A DNA stretch of 64,000 bases, from NCBI RefSeq assembly GCF_003205615.1, contig NZ_PYBV01000036.1:62001-126000 (forward strand), in the 5' to 3' direction. Below, piece after piece: positions 8,941 through 18,919 of this stretch (position 1 is the stretch's first letter; each line of letters starts with the position of its first letter). The translations under genes and the position numbers were made by a program. The notes beneath the pieces are model-generated. The model was not told where the DNA came from, did no database searches, and saw nothing but the letters and a program-made list of their open reading frames with translations. The stretch comes from Micromonospora arborensis. GTDB lineage: Bacteria; Actinomycetota; Actinomycetes; Mycobacteriales; Micromonosporaceae.

Positions 8941-9015
8941 TGATCACGCTCGAACCAGGATGCAGTGGTGTCGGTGCCTCGGCGAGGCCACTACATCCTG
9001 GTTCGAGCACGATCA
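8941..9015. repeat. Large imperfect palindrome, 28-bp arms
   Basis: Left arm 8941-8968 and right arm 8988-9015 are reverse complements with 3 mismatches in 28, around a 19-nt loop. The arms contain TGATC, GCTCGAACCAGGATG and AGTGG. The right side shares GCTCGA...AGGAT and the CGAGGCCACTA block with the element at 17.9-18.2 kb, so both appear to belong to one dispersed family. It lies between the mod operon start and the 3' end of the next minus-strand gene. Nothing suggests a gene in 8809-9126; this palindrome and the following G-rich tract fill it. Confidence 0.8.
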
Positions 9016-9017
9016 CG

Positions 9018-9120
9018 GCGGGCGGCGAGACGGCGGGGCCCGAGGCGGCGGGGCGGGCGGGGCGCGGGGCGCCGGGGGGGGCCGGGGGGGGCGGGCTCGC
9101 GGGGGGCTGCCCGCCCGCCC
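9018..9120. other. G-rich low-complexity tract with terminator-like hairpin
   Basis: About 100 bp almost free of A and T on the plus strand, with G runs up to eight long around 9074-9091. The arms GGGCGGGC (9089-9096) and GCCCGCCC (9109-9116) could form a hairpin just after the stop of the minus-strand gene at 9127, so it may act as that gene's terminator. The G runs could form quadruplexes. Long homopolymer runs of this kind are also error-prone in sequencing. Confidence 0.5.
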
Positions 9121-9126
9121 CGCCGG

Positions 9127-9519
9127 TCAGCAGTTGCGCAGCTCGGGGGACTGGTTAAGCAGTTGGCCACGGGTCGACACGAAGCGCCGGTAGCGCTCCC
9201 CGTCGACGGCCGAGGGGCGGAACGCGGCGACGCGGTGGCAGTTCTGGAAGGCGAGGCGTACGCCGAAGTGTCGTTCCAGGCCGGCGCGGATCGCGTCGCT
9301 CGCCAGTGCCCGGAGCAGTTGACCTCGGTCGGCGTCGGTGGGCGGCGGAACGCTGTTGTCCGCTAGGTCGGCGTCGCCGGCCTCGAGTTCGGCCACCACT
9401 CGGCTGACGGTGGCCCAGGCGTACGGGAGGGAGTCGCGGACGCAGGCGATGAACGCCTCGTCGTCGACGGGGCCGCGTTCGGCGGCGTCGAGCAGGGCGG
9501 GCGGGACGGTGAGTGACAT
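9127..9519 (-). CDS. Hypothetical protein behind a Zur-like box
   Basis: A 130-aa soluble protein starting MSLTVPPALLDAAERG with a strong GGAGGAG ribosome-binding site. It has no signal peptide or membrane segment. It contains two cysteines and two histidines scattered (C26, H84, C94, H95 approximately), with a late NCHRVAAF motif. I do not recognise a named domain. A short palindrome resembling a zinc-uptake-regulator site lies about 20 bp upstream of the start, so the gene may be induced under zinc starvation; this is inference. The downstream sequence is the G-rich tract. Confidence 0.7.
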   Translation of the reverse strand: MSLTVPPALLDAAERGPVDDEAFIACVRDSLPYAWATVSRVVAELEAGDADLADNSVPPPTDADRGQLLRALASDAIRAGLERHFGVRLAFQNCHRVAAFRPSAVDGERYRRFVSTRGQLLNQSPELRNC

Positions 9520-9540
9520 GGTTCTCCTCCGCTTCTAGAC

Positions 9541-9559
9541 AATGAATACCGTTGTCATT
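9541..9559. promoter_or_regulatory. Zur-like palindrome upstream of the hypothetical gene
   Basis: The arms AATGA (9541-9545) and TCATT (9555-9559) surround ATACCGTTG. AT-rich AATGA...TCATT palindromes in GC-rich actinobacterial DNA are typical of Zur/Fur-family sites. It lies 22 bp before the ATG of the minus-strand gene ending at 9519, a good repressor position. The match is by eye only. Confidence 0.4.
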
Positions 9560-9626
9560 AACGGTGCGAACAGGGCAGACCACGCTGGGCGGATGACGTC
9601 AACGACGTCCCGGCGTGCCGCGCCGA

Positions 9627-9668
9627 AACCCGCGGTGAAAGACCCGCAACCCGCGGTGAGAGACCCGC
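9627..9668. repeat. Two tandem 21-bp units
   Basis: The unit beginning AACCCGCGGTGA occurs at 9627-9647 and 9648-9668 with a single A/G difference. It lies between smpB and the divergent regulatory region of the hypothetical gene. No function is evident. Confidence 0.7.
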
Positions 9669-9690
9669 GACCTGCGCGAAGGAGGGCAGC

Positions 9691-10182
9691 TCAGGGCCGG
9701 CGGGGGTGGCCCTTGAGGTGTCGGCCCAGTTCGCGGGCGATCTCCCGGTTGGCGTCCCGCTCGGCCAGCGTCTGCCGCTTGTCAAAGGAGCGCTTGCCCT
9801 TTGCCAGGGCCAGCTCGACCTTGGCGAAGCCGTTCTCGAAGTACATCGACAGCGGGACCAGGGTCACCCCGCCCTCGCGGACCTTGTCCAGGATCCGGTC
9901 GATCTCGGCCCGGTGCAGCAGCAGCTTGCGGTTGCGGCGGGGAGTGTGGTTGGTCCACGTGCCGTAGGCGTACTCGGCGATGTGCAGGCCGTACAGCACG
10001 ATCTCGCCGTCGCGCTCGTGCGCGAACGCGTCGACCAGCGAGGCCCGCCCCTCGCGCAGCGACTTCACCTCGGTGCCGACCAGCACGATGCCCGCCTCAT
10101 AGGTGCGCAGCACGGTGTACTCGTGCCGGGCCTTCTTGTTCGAGGCGATCAACCGGCGTTCGGGCTGCTTCGACGGGCTCAC
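9691..10182 (-). CDS. smpB: SsrA-binding protein
   Basis: The 163-aa SmpB binds tmRNA and delivers it to stalled ribosomes for trans-translation. Diagnostic segments are ASNKKARHEY (13-22), GIVLVGTEVKSLREG, YAYGTWTNHTPRRNRKLLLHR and the basic C-terminal tail LAKGKRSFDKRQTLAERD that enters the ribosome. Length is normal. It lies 25 bp after the large membrane hydrolase gene on the same strand and may be cotranscribed with it. No ssrA gene is visible in the window. Confidence 0.97.
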   Translation of the reverse strand: MSPSKQPERRLIASNKKARHEYTVLRTYEAGIVLVGTEVKSLREGRASLVDAFAHERDGEIVLYGLHIAEYAYGTWTNHTPRRNRKLLLHRAEIDRILDKVREGGVTLVPLSMYFENGFAKVELALAKGKRSFDKRQTLAERDANREIARELGRHLKGHPRRP

Positions 10183-10207
10183 CCGGCGACGATATCCGGC
10201 CGCCGGA

Positions 10208-12460
10208 TCAGCCCGCCCCGGGGCGGTCCGGGTGCAGTCGCGCGATCAGGTCCCGCGCCGCCTGGGCGAACGCCTCCTCCGACTCCGACGGCCAGTGCGC
10301 CAGGATCGGCGGGGGAACGCTGTCGCTGGGGGGCGGCACCACGTCCAGCGGGTCGGTCAACCGCCGGTCCACCGCCGCCGCCGGTCCGGCCGGCGTCTCG
10401 CTGTCTCCGGCCCAGTGTGGGGCGAAGATCCAGCCGCCGATCGGGTCGGTGTCGCGCCACAGGTTCACCCAGCGCCAGCCGACCCGCTCGCCGATCTCCT
10501 CAAGCGTCGACACGTTGACGGACGCGGGAAACAGCCGTGCGTACAACCGGCGCAGCGGTGACCCGTGGGTCAGCAGGGCGACCCGGTCGGTGACCCGGGC
10601 CGGCAGTTGCAGCACCGTGGCGGCGAGCAGCACCGACCCGTGGCTGTGCCCGGTCAGCAGCACACCCTGCCCCTGCTCCACCAGGTAGGAGATCCGTTTG
10701 GCCAACTCCGGCACGGCCCGCTCCGCGTAGCAGGGCGGGGCGAAGGGGTGCGCCGCACGGGGCCAGAAGGTGCCCAGATCCCACAGGACGCCCACGTACC
10801 GGCGGAATCCCGCCGTTCGGTACGCGAAGATACCGCCGATCACCAGCCCGAGCACGATCGCGGCGATCACGTAGCTGCCCGTTCCGATGAAGAAGTTGAC
10901 GAAGCTCTCGGGTAGGCCGACGTACTGCTGCGACACGTCACCGGGAAAGATCTGGAACAGCCCGAGCGCGCTGGTCGCCAGCCCGAGCGCGGCCAGCCCG
11001 GCGTAGACCACGGTGAGCGGCTCCAGCCGTTCGGTGAACCGTGCCCGGGCAACCGCCTGCTCGACCTGGCGCAGCCGTTCGGCCGCCTCCGGCGGGGCGT
11101 GCGGGAAGTCCGCCGCCACGATCGCCCGCGCGGCCCGCCACCGACGACCCCGGCTCAGCACGGTGACCACGCCGGCCGCCAGCAACGCGCTCAACACCGC
11201 CAGGAAAAACCCGAAAATCGCCCATTTGTACGCCAGTGGCGGGCTGGTCACGAGGCTGTCCGCGGTCGTTCCGCCGTCGTCCAACACGTCTGCGGTCCGA
11301 TAGACCAACTCGGCGGAGAACGCCACCGCGAGCCCCGCGGCGATCGTGACCAGGACCGGTGCGCCCAACGCACGCAGGGGCGCGGGACGCCCCTTGCCGT
11401 CGGGATGCCCGCCGCCCCGCCGCCAGATCACCACGACCGCGAGGATCACCACCAGCACCGTCTGGCTGACGAACAGCCAGGCCACGATGGCGCCGTACCC
11501 GGGCAACGAGCGGCTCCGCGACCACGGCGCCGGGCTGGTCACGATGTGCACGATCACCAGGATCGTCACGCCGCAGGCGATCGTCCGCAGCCCGCGGAAG
11601 AAGGCGTCCATGCCCGGTGCCGGGTCGGTCCGGTCGATGCTGCGCACCGCGATGAGCAGGACCAGGCAGGTGAGCAGCACCGCCCCGGTTGCCGCCAGCA
11701 GCACCACCATCGTCGACGAGTGGTGCTGGCTGGCCCGCGCGGCCAGCAGGCTGCCGTCCAGCGTGGCGAAGGCGGCCGCGACGTGCACCGAGCGCAGCCG
11801 ACCGACCAGCGGTGCGCCGTCCCACTGGCCGACCGCGCTCAACTGGTGCTTCGAGGTTGCCGGATCGCGGGTGCGGAACGCGTCGAACGAGTGACTGAGA
11901 CGGGTGCTCAGCCACCAGACGAGCCCGATCGCGGCGACCGGCACCAGTGCCAGCACACCCAGGCGCAGCCCCGTCGGGCGGCCACCGAGCCAGGACAGCC
12001 AACTCCGGCCGGTCATGCACGACGGCGTGCCCATGCAGCGCCAGGCGATCAGGTCCACCGCCACCCCGACGATGGAGAGCACGTAGAGCATGGTGAGGGT
12101 GAGCGCGAGCACCCGGCACAGCGCGACGACCACGTTCTTCCAGCCGTGGATCGTCGGATGCATCCAGAGCGCCACGTTGCAGAGCATGAACGGCAGCAGG
12201 AACACCAGCGACAGCGTCCGCACGGCGGTGCCGGACGGTAGGTCGCTCCAGCGGTACGCCTCCAATGTCACCCCGTCGGTCCCGGTCGAGTCGGGATAGC
12301 CGGGACGCGGTCGGTAGAATCCTCCGCTGCGGTCTCCGGCGACCTGGTGCACGTACGGCCGGTTCAACACCTGGTCCGCGCCCGACCCGGAGACGCCGTG
12401 CACCCGCAACTCAACGATCCCGCCCGACGTCGGCTCTTCGGTCGGCGACACGTCCGCCAT
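10208..12460 (-). CDS. Membrane protein with a C-terminal alpha/beta-hydrolase (lipase-like) domain
   Basis: About 750 aa. The N-terminal stretch GIVELRVHGVSG is followed by roughly eight to nine membrane spans between residues 90 and 590. A cytosolic or exposed C-terminal part carries GHSHGS, the nucleophile elbow of serine hydrolases, after VEQGQGVLLT, with LLTHGSPLRRLYARLFP as in lipase-fold proteins. A catalytic Asp/His pair is plausible (DTDPIGGW, HW) but not provable by eye. The substrate is unknown, probably a lipid or ester. The ATG at 12460 (MADVSPTEE) has a GGGGGG ribosome-binding site. It is divergent from the response-regulator gene and precedes smpB. Confidence 0.75.
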   Translation of the reverse strand: MADVSPTEEPTSGGIVELRVHGVSGSGADQVLNRPYVHQVAGDRSGGFYRPRPGYPDSTGTDGVTLEAYRWSDLPSGTAVRTLSLVFLLPFMLCNVALWMHPTIHGWKNVVVALCRVLALTLTMLYVLSIVGVAVDLIAWRCMGTPSCMTGRSWLSWLGGRPTGLRLGVLALVPVAAIGLVWWLSTRLSHSFDAFRTRDPATSKHQLSAVGQWDGAPLVGRLRSVHVAAAFATLDGSLLAARASQHHSSTMVVLLAATGAVLLTCLVLLIAVRSIDRTDPAPGMDAFFRGLRTIACGVTILVIVHIVTSPAPWSRSRSLPGYGAIVAWLFVSQTVLVVILAVVVIWRRGGGHPDGKGRPAPLRALGAPVLVTIAAGLAVAFSAELVYRTADVLDDGGTTADSLVTSPPLAYKWAIFGFFLAVLSALLAAGVVTVLSRGRRWRAARAIVAADFPHAPPEAAERLRQVEQAVARARFTERLEPLTVVYAGLAALGLATSALGLFQIFPGDVSQQYVGLPESFVNFFIGTGSYVIAAIVLGLVIGGIFAYRTAGFRRYVGVLWDLGTFWPRAAHPFAPPCYAERAVPELAKRISYLVEQGQGVLLTGHSHGSVLLAATVLQLPARVTDRVALLTHGSPLRRLYARLFPASVNVSTLEEIGERVGWRWVNLWRDTDPIGGWIFAPHWAGDSETPAGPAAAVDRRLTDPLDVVPPPSDSVPPPILAHWPSESEEAFAQAARDLIARLHPDRPGAG

Positions 12461-12611
12461 GGGCCCCCCGAGGTGTGCGCGGCAGCCGGGCGGTGGTCGA
12501 TGTACGGCCACCCACGCGGCTCCCCGGCTTACCCATCCTCAACCCGGTCAACCGTGCGTCGGCGCCCAGGCGGTGGTGCCGTCCACCCGCAACAGGTGAT
12601 TTCATGGCGCC

Positions 12612-14270
12612 ATGGCTAACCCGGTGATCCTGAGCGTCGACGACGACCCCGTGGTCTCCCGGGCGGTGGCCCGGGACATCCGGCGCCGCTACGGCGACCG
12701 CTACCGGGTCGTGCGGGCCTCCTCCGGACCGGAGGCGTTGGACGCGCTGCGGGAGGTCAAGCTGCGCGGCGAACAGGTGGCGCTGCTGCTGGCCGACCAC
12801 CGGATGCCGGAGATGACCGGCGTCGAGTTCCTCGAGGCGGCCATGGACATCTTTCCGGCCGCCCGCCGGGTGCTGCTCACCGCGTACGCGGACACCGACG
12901 CCGCGATCGAGGCCATCAACGTGGTCGACCTGGACCATTACCTGCTCAAGCCCTGGCATCCGCCGGAGGAGAAGCTGTATCCGGTGGTGGACGGGCTGCT
13001 GGAGGCGTGGGCGGTCACCCCGGACGCGGCGAGCGCCGAGATCCGGGTCGTCGGGCATCGCTGGTCGGCGCCGTCGTTCAAGGTCCGCGACTTCCTGGCC
13101 CGCAACCTGGTGCCGTACCGCTGGATGTTGTCCGACGACCCGGAGGGCATCCGCCTGCTCGACGCGGCCGGAGCCACCGAGGCGGACGTGCCGCTGGTGG
13201 TGACCGCCGAGGGTAAGGCGTTGATCGCCCCGAGCGAGACCGAGTTGGCCGCGCTGGCCGGGTTGACAGTGGTGCCCGCCTCCGACTTCTACGACCTGGT
13301 GGTGATCGGCGGTGGCCCGGCCGGCCTCGGCTCGGCGGTCTACGGCGCGTCGGAGGGGCTGCGCACCGTGCTCGTCGAGCGACGGGCGACCGGCGGGCAG
13401 GCCGGGCAGAGCAGCCGAATCGAAAACTACCTGGGCTTCCCGGACGGCGTCTCCGGCGCGCAGTTGACCGATCGGGCCCGGCGGCAGGCGGTCAAGTTCG
13501 GCGCCGAGCTGCTCAGCGCCCGGGAGGTGGTGGGTCTGAGTGAGGCCGGCGGCGCACGGCTGCTGCGCTTCGGCGACGGCACCGAGATCGCGGCGCACAC
13601 CGTGGTGCTGGCCACCGGGGTGTCGTACCGGGTGCTCGACGCCCCCGGGCTGGCCGACTTCACCGGCCGGGGGGTGTTCTACGGCGCTGCCGCGACCGAG
13701 GCGCCGAGCTGCGTCGAGCAGGACGTCTACATCGTCGGCGGGGCCAACTCCGCCGGCCAGGCGGCGGTGCACTTCTCCCGGTACGCGTCGAGGGTGCACC
13801 TGCTGATCCGCGGCGCGGACCTGACCGCCTCGATGTCGCGTTACCTGATCGACCAGTTGGAACGGATCGACCGGATCACCGTGCACCCGCACACGGCCGT
13901 CGTCGGCGCGGCGGGGGAGGACCACCTGCAACGGCTCACCCTCTGCGACACCCGCACCGGGGAGGCCCGCTCGGTCGACACCTCCTGGCTGTTCATCTTC
14001 ATCGGCGCGGAGCCCCGGACCGACTGGCTGGACGGGGTGCTGGTCCGCGACGGGCGCGGCTTCATCGTCACCGGCCCGGATCTGCTCGCCGGGGGGCGTC
14101 GGCCGGCCGGCTGGTCGCTGTCGCGCGACCCGTACCACCTGGAGACCAGCGTGCCGGGGGTGTTCGCCGCCGGGGACGTGCGGGCCGAGTCGGTCAAGCG
14201 GGTCGCCTCCGCTGTCGGCGAGGGCGCGATGGCCGTCTCGCTCGTGCACCGTTACCTGGAGGCCCAGTGA
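12612..14270 (+). CDS. Response regulator fused to a thioredoxin-reductase-like flavoprotein
   Basis: The 552-aa protein has three parts. Residues 1-125 are a receiver domain with acidic D10-D12, phosphoacceptor D62, T90 and K113. Residues ~143-215 are a glutaredoxin/thioredoxin-like spacer. Residues 226-552 are a two-dinucleotide-domain flavoprotein with GGGPAG (233-238), the NAD(P)H site VGGANSAGQAA and a late GVFAAGDVR. The CxxC pair of thioredoxin reductase is absent: the equivalent stretch reads GAAATEAPSC. It therefore probably does not reduce thioredoxin; it could pass electrons elsewhere or sense redox state under phosphorylation control. The next gene is a histidine kinase, its likely partner. 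Confidence 0.9.
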   Translation: MANPVILSVDDDPVVSRAVARDIRRRYGDRYRVVRASSGPEALDALREVKLRGEQVALLLADHRMPEMTGVEFLEAAMDIFPAARRVLLTAYADTDAAIEAINVVDLDHYLLKPWHPPEEKLYPVVDGLLEAWAVTPDAASAEIRVVGHRWSAPSFKVRDFLARNLVPYRWMLSDDPEGIRLLDAAGATEADVPLVVTAEGKALIAPSETELAALAGLTVVPASDFYDLVVIGGGPAGLGSAVYGASEGLRTVLVERRATGGQAGQSSRIENYLGFPDGVSGAQLTDRARRQAVKFGAELLSAREVVGLSEAGGARLLRFGDGTEIAAHTVVLATGVSYRVLDAPGLADFTGRGVFYGAAATEAPSCVEQDVYIVGGANSAGQAAVHFSRYASRVHLLIRGADLTASMSRYLIDQLERIDRITVHPHTAVVGAAGEDHLQRLTLCDTRTGEARSVDTSWLFIFIGAEPRTDWLDGVLVRDGRGFIVTGPDLLAGGRRPAGWSLSRDPYHLETSVPGVFAAGDVRAESVKRVASAVGEGAMAVSLVHRYLEAQ

Positions 14271-14325
14271 GCGCGAGGAGTGAGCCGGGTTTGCGAGCCC
14301 CGCAGTCGCGAGCGAAGGAGGCCCA

Positions 14326-14329
<4 letters not shown>
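14258..14329. repeat. 59-bp insertion bounded by 13-bp direct repeats
   Basis: GGAGGCCCAGTGA occurs at 14258-14270 and again at 14317-14329, a period of 59 bp. The segment between contains GTGAGCGCGAGGAGTGAG and GCAGTCGCGAGCGAA. Without it the regulator stop and the kinase GTG start would overlap as GTGA. It looks like a small mobile or duplicative insertion that kept the ribosome-binding site. Confidence 0.7.
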
Positions 14330-15783
<1,454 letters not shown>

Positions 15784-15850
15784 AGACATCGAGTGGTCGC
15801 GGGCAGTAGTCTCGGGCGGCGTCTGTGATCCCCGCCCCCGAGGAGGGCCC

Positions 15851-17803
15851 GTGGAGTCGATGGCCCGCCAGCGCACCGCCACCGAGGACGACGACCAGCC
15901 GGGTGATCCGCCTCCTGGCACGATGCTGCCGGAGTTGGAGGACCGCGACTGGATGCACCACGCGCAGGAGTTCGCGCACACCAGCTTCTGGGCGGTGGCC
16001 CGCCGGCTGCCCCGGCTGGTCCGGGAGGCGGTCGGGCTGGCCTGGGCCACCAACCGTCGGGACACGGTCGCCTCGATCGGCCTGAACATCGCCGCCGGGG
16101 TGATGACCACGTTCGGCCTGCTCGCCACGACCAGTGTGCTGCGCGAGCTGTTCGCCGCCGGCCCCACCCCGGACCGGGTCCGTTCGGCTCTGCCGGCGCT
16201 GGTCGTGGCCGCGGCGGCGGTGTCGGCGCGCGGCGGCCTGGCGATCGCGGCCGGCTGGGCCCAGGCCCGACTGACCCCACAGATCAACTATCAGGTGGAG
16301 CTGCGGTTGTTCGAGGCCACCACCGCGGTGGAGCTGGCCGCGTTCGACGATGCCGGCTTCGCCGAGGAGATGGACCGGGCGCGGGACCGGGGGATGGCGG
16401 AGGCCGCGTACATCGTCGACCACACCGTCAACCTGGTCACCGGCGTGGTCGGGATGCTCGCCACCGCCGTGGCGGTGACCGTCATTCAACCGCTGCTGCT
16501 GCCCTGCCTGCTGCTCGCTGCGGTACCCCAGGCGATCACGGCGGTGCGGATGGCCCGCCGGGAGTATCTGGCGATGCTGGCCCGGATCACCCGACAGCGT
16601 CGGATGTGGATGCTGGCCCACCTGATGGCCAACCGGCACACCGCCGCCGAGGTGCGCGCGTACCAGATGCGCGACTTCCTGCTCGCCGAGTACCGCGGGG
16701 TGATGGCCGTCGAGACCCGGGCCCAGCTACGGCTGGTCCGCTCACAGACCGGCACGCGGGTGATCGGCGCGACGGTGGCGGGGGTGGCCACCTTCGGGGT
16801 GTACGCGGTCCTCGGCGGCCTGCTGCTCAACGGGATGGTCGCCCTCGCCGCCGCGGCCACCGCCCTGCTCGCGTTGCAGTCCGCGCGGAACAGCCTGGGC
16901 GTGGCGGTCATCGCCACCAACTCGCTGTACGAGGACGCCCTCTACTATCAGGACTACCAGGACTTCCTGGCACGCGCCCACGCCCGGGTGCCGATCGGCG
17001 GCGACCGGATGGCCGACGGTGTCGGCGTGATCGAGCTGGACGACGTGAGCCTGAGGTACCCGGACACCGACACCCCGGCAGTGGACCGGGTCAGCCTGAG
17101 CGTCCGCCGGGGCGAGGTGATCGCACTGGTCGGCGAGAACGGCTCCGGTAAGACCACCCTGGCCAAACTGATCGCGGGGCTCTACCGGCCGACCGGTGGG
17201 GTGATCCGCTGGGACGGCGTCGACGCCGCCGAGCTGGACCCACGTACCCTCGGCGCCCAGGTGGCCGTGATGACCCAGGAGTGGTGGAAGTTCCCCTTCA
17301 CCGCCGGGCAGAACATCCGCGTGGGGCGGCACGACCGGCCGCCGGAGCGGTCCGGCCCCAGCGTCCAGGAGGCCGCTGCCGCAGCCGCCGCCCACGACAT
17401 GATCGTCGGCCTGCCGCGCGGCTACGACACCCTGCTGGACCGGGAGTTCAAGGACGGCCACGAGCTGTCCGGCGGGCAGTGGCAGCGGCTCGTCGCCGCA
17501 CGCGGCCTCTACCGGGACGCCGCCCTGCTGATCTGCGACGAACCCTCGGCAGCCCTGGACGCGCGCGCCGAACACGCCCTGTTCCAGCATCTGCGCCGCC
17601 GCCCCGACCGGGCGGTCGTCCTGATCACCCACCGGCTCGCCAACGTCCGCCACGCGGACCGGATCTTCGTCATGGAACGGGGTCGACTCGTCCAGCAGGG
17701 CCGCCACGACGAGCTGATGGCCGCGAACGGCCTCTACCGCGAATTGTTCGACCTTCAGGCCAGCGGCTACCTGACGGGCGCCGACGACGCCCTACCCCGC
17801 TGA
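15851..17803 (+). CDS. ABC transporter, fused permease and ATPase
   Basis: The 650-aa half-transporter has about six membrane spans (residues ~70-345) followed by a nucleotide-binding domain with Walker A GENGSGKT (428-435), signature LSGGQWQ and Walker B LLICDEPSAALD. This exporter type works as a dimer. The N-terminal ~40 residues are acidic and polar. The GTG at 15851 after GAGGAGGG is preferred, with ATG 15860 possible. It follows the kinase gene by 67 bp and may belong to the same transcription unit. The substrate is unknown. A fragment resembling its RNSLGVAVIATNSLYED segment is found at 53.27 kb. Confidence 0.88.
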   Translation: MESMARQRTATEDDDQPGDPPPGTMLPELEDRDWMHHAQEFAHTSFWAVARRLPRLVREAVGLAWATNRRDTVASIGLNIAAGVMTTFGLLATTSVLRELFAAGPTPDRVRSALPALVVAAAAVSARGGLAIAAGWAQARLTPQINYQVELRLFEATTAVELAAFDDAGFAEEMDRARDRGMAEAAYIVDHTVNLVTGVVGMLATAVAVTVIQPLLLPCLLLAAVPQAITAVRMARREYLAMLARITRQRRMWMLAHLMANRHTAAEVRAYQMRDFLLAEYRGVMAVETRAQLRLVRSQTGTRVIGATVAGVATFGVYAVLGGLLLNGMVALAAAATALLALQSARNSLGVAVIATNSLYEDALYYQDYQDFLARAHARVPIGGDRMADGVGVIELDDVSLRYPDTDTPAVDRVSLSVRRGEVIALVGENGSGKTTLAKLIAGLYRPTGGVIRWDGVDAAELDPRTLGAQVAVMTQEWWKFPFTAGQNIRVGRHDRPPERSGPSVQEAAAAAAAHDMIVGLPRGYDTLLDREFKDGHELSGGQWQRLVAARGLYRDAALLICDEPSAALDARAEHALFQHLRRRPDRAVVLITHRLANVRHADRIFVMERGRLVQQGRHDELMAANGLYRELFDLQASGYLTGADDALPR

Positions 17804-17860
17804 GGCACGCTCACCCGGAGCCTCACCCACCCCTGCAACCGCCCCCGCGCCCCGCGCCGG

Positions 17861-18224
17861 AAGATCGTGCTCGATCCTGGAAGGTCAACACCGTTGCGTC
17901 AGGCAGAGCGGCTGTTCGTCACCCACCCGCCCCGTCGATCATGGAGTTGTGGTGGGTGACAAGTTGCCTGCAAGATGCCAAATCAGGCACCACAACTCCT
18001 TGATCGACGAGGCTGGACTGTCCCTGCTCCGCGATCTTGCGCTTTCTGTCCCGACACAACGGTTATCCCACCCATTTTGACAACCGAAACTGCAAGATCG
18101 GTGCGGCCCCCTTGCTCCGCAGGGGTTGCCATCTCGCCCTACGCCATAACGCAACGGTGTTGTCCTGGAAGTAGTGGCCTCGCCGGCTTTTGATGGCACT
18201 ACAAGCAGGATCGAGCACGATCTT
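17861..18224. repeat. Nested inverted repeats (palindromic repeat complex)
   Basis: Three inverted pairs are nested. The outer pair is 17861-17879 and 18206-18224, 19 bp perfect (AAGATCGTGCTCGATCCTG and its complement). The middle pair is 17887-17899 and 18149-18161, 13 bp perfect (AACACCGTTGCGT). The inner pair is 17934-17954 and 17988-18008, 21 bp with one mismatch (GATC and GAGTTGTGGTG). A further hairpin uses GTAGTG (18171-18176) and CACTAC (18197-18202). No coding potential is apparent in 17804-18324. The element lies between the ABC exporter and the convergent NUDIX gene and shares blocks with the palindrome at 8941. Confidence 0.85.
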
Positions 18225-18324
18225 GCGGGGTCAGGGGTGTTCGGGCGGCGGGGGTGGGGGTGTTCGGCGGCAGGGCAACGGAGGTAGTCGGGGCGGGGTG
18301 CGTGTTCGAGGCGGCCGCGGGGAG

Positions 18325-18846
18325 TCAGGCGGGGCGGTTGGAGGTTAGGAAGTCGGCTAGCACCTGGGTGTGGGTGGAGAACGCCAGCTCGACCGGGTCG
18401 GTGAGCACCAGCCATTCGGTCGCCTCTGCGGTCGGCGCCGACGGTGGCAGGTCCTCGGCCGATCGCTCGGGCAGCACTCCGAAGATCATCATCGTGCCAC
18501 CTGTCGGCGCGCCGTGCACTGCGAAGAGCTGGGCATCCTCGGCAGCCGCGATCAGCCCGGTCTCCTCCCGCAACTCACGGACGAGGGCTTCGGACCACTC
18601 CTCGCCGTACTCGATGAAGCCGCCGGGCAGCGCGAGCAGGCCGCGGGCCGGCTCGATGTCCCGGCGGACCACCACCACGCCCAGGCCCTCGGCCGTGCGG
18701 ACCGGCAGCACCGCGACCGCCACGGGCAGGGGATTGCGCCAGACAGTTTCGCCGCAGACCGCGCAGACCCGCGGCCAACCGGCGCCCGCCGGGTAGGCGG
18801 CGCCGCAGAAGGAGCAGTGCGAGTACGGGTACGGCTGGCCGGTCAT
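18325..18846 (-). CDS. NUDIX hydrolase with N-terminal zinc ribbon
   Basis: The 173-aa protein begins with a zinc ribbon (C12-x2-C15 and C28-x2-C31) as in NudC-like and other ribbon-NUDIX proteins. The NUDIX box spans about residues 75-97: GGFIEYGEEWSEALVRELRE followed by ETG. Such enzymes hydrolyse nucleoside diphosphates linked to another moiety; the substrate here is unknown. It lies downstream of a 250-bp GC-only repeat tract on the same strand, which would form its leader. Confidence 0.9.
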   Translation of the reverse strand: MTGQPYPYSHCSFCGAAYPAGAGWPRVCAVCGETVWRNPLPVAVAVLPVRTAEGLGVVVVRRDIEPARGLLALPGGFIEYGEEWSEALVRELREETGLIAAAEDAQLFAVHGAPTGGTMMIFGVLPERSAEDLPPSAPTAEATEWLVLTDPVELAFSTHTQVLADFLTSNRPA

Positions 18847-18919
18847 GCCGCAGCACGTTACCCGCGCTGCCGCTGCCGCTGTCCCCGCTCCGCCGCTGCC
18901 GCTCCGCCGCTGCCGCTCC

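Noticed and set aside
8996..9010. GGTTCGAGC resembling a tRNA T-loop
   Set aside because: It is part of the 28-bp palindrome arm; no acceptor stem, anticodon arm or CCA-like end is present.
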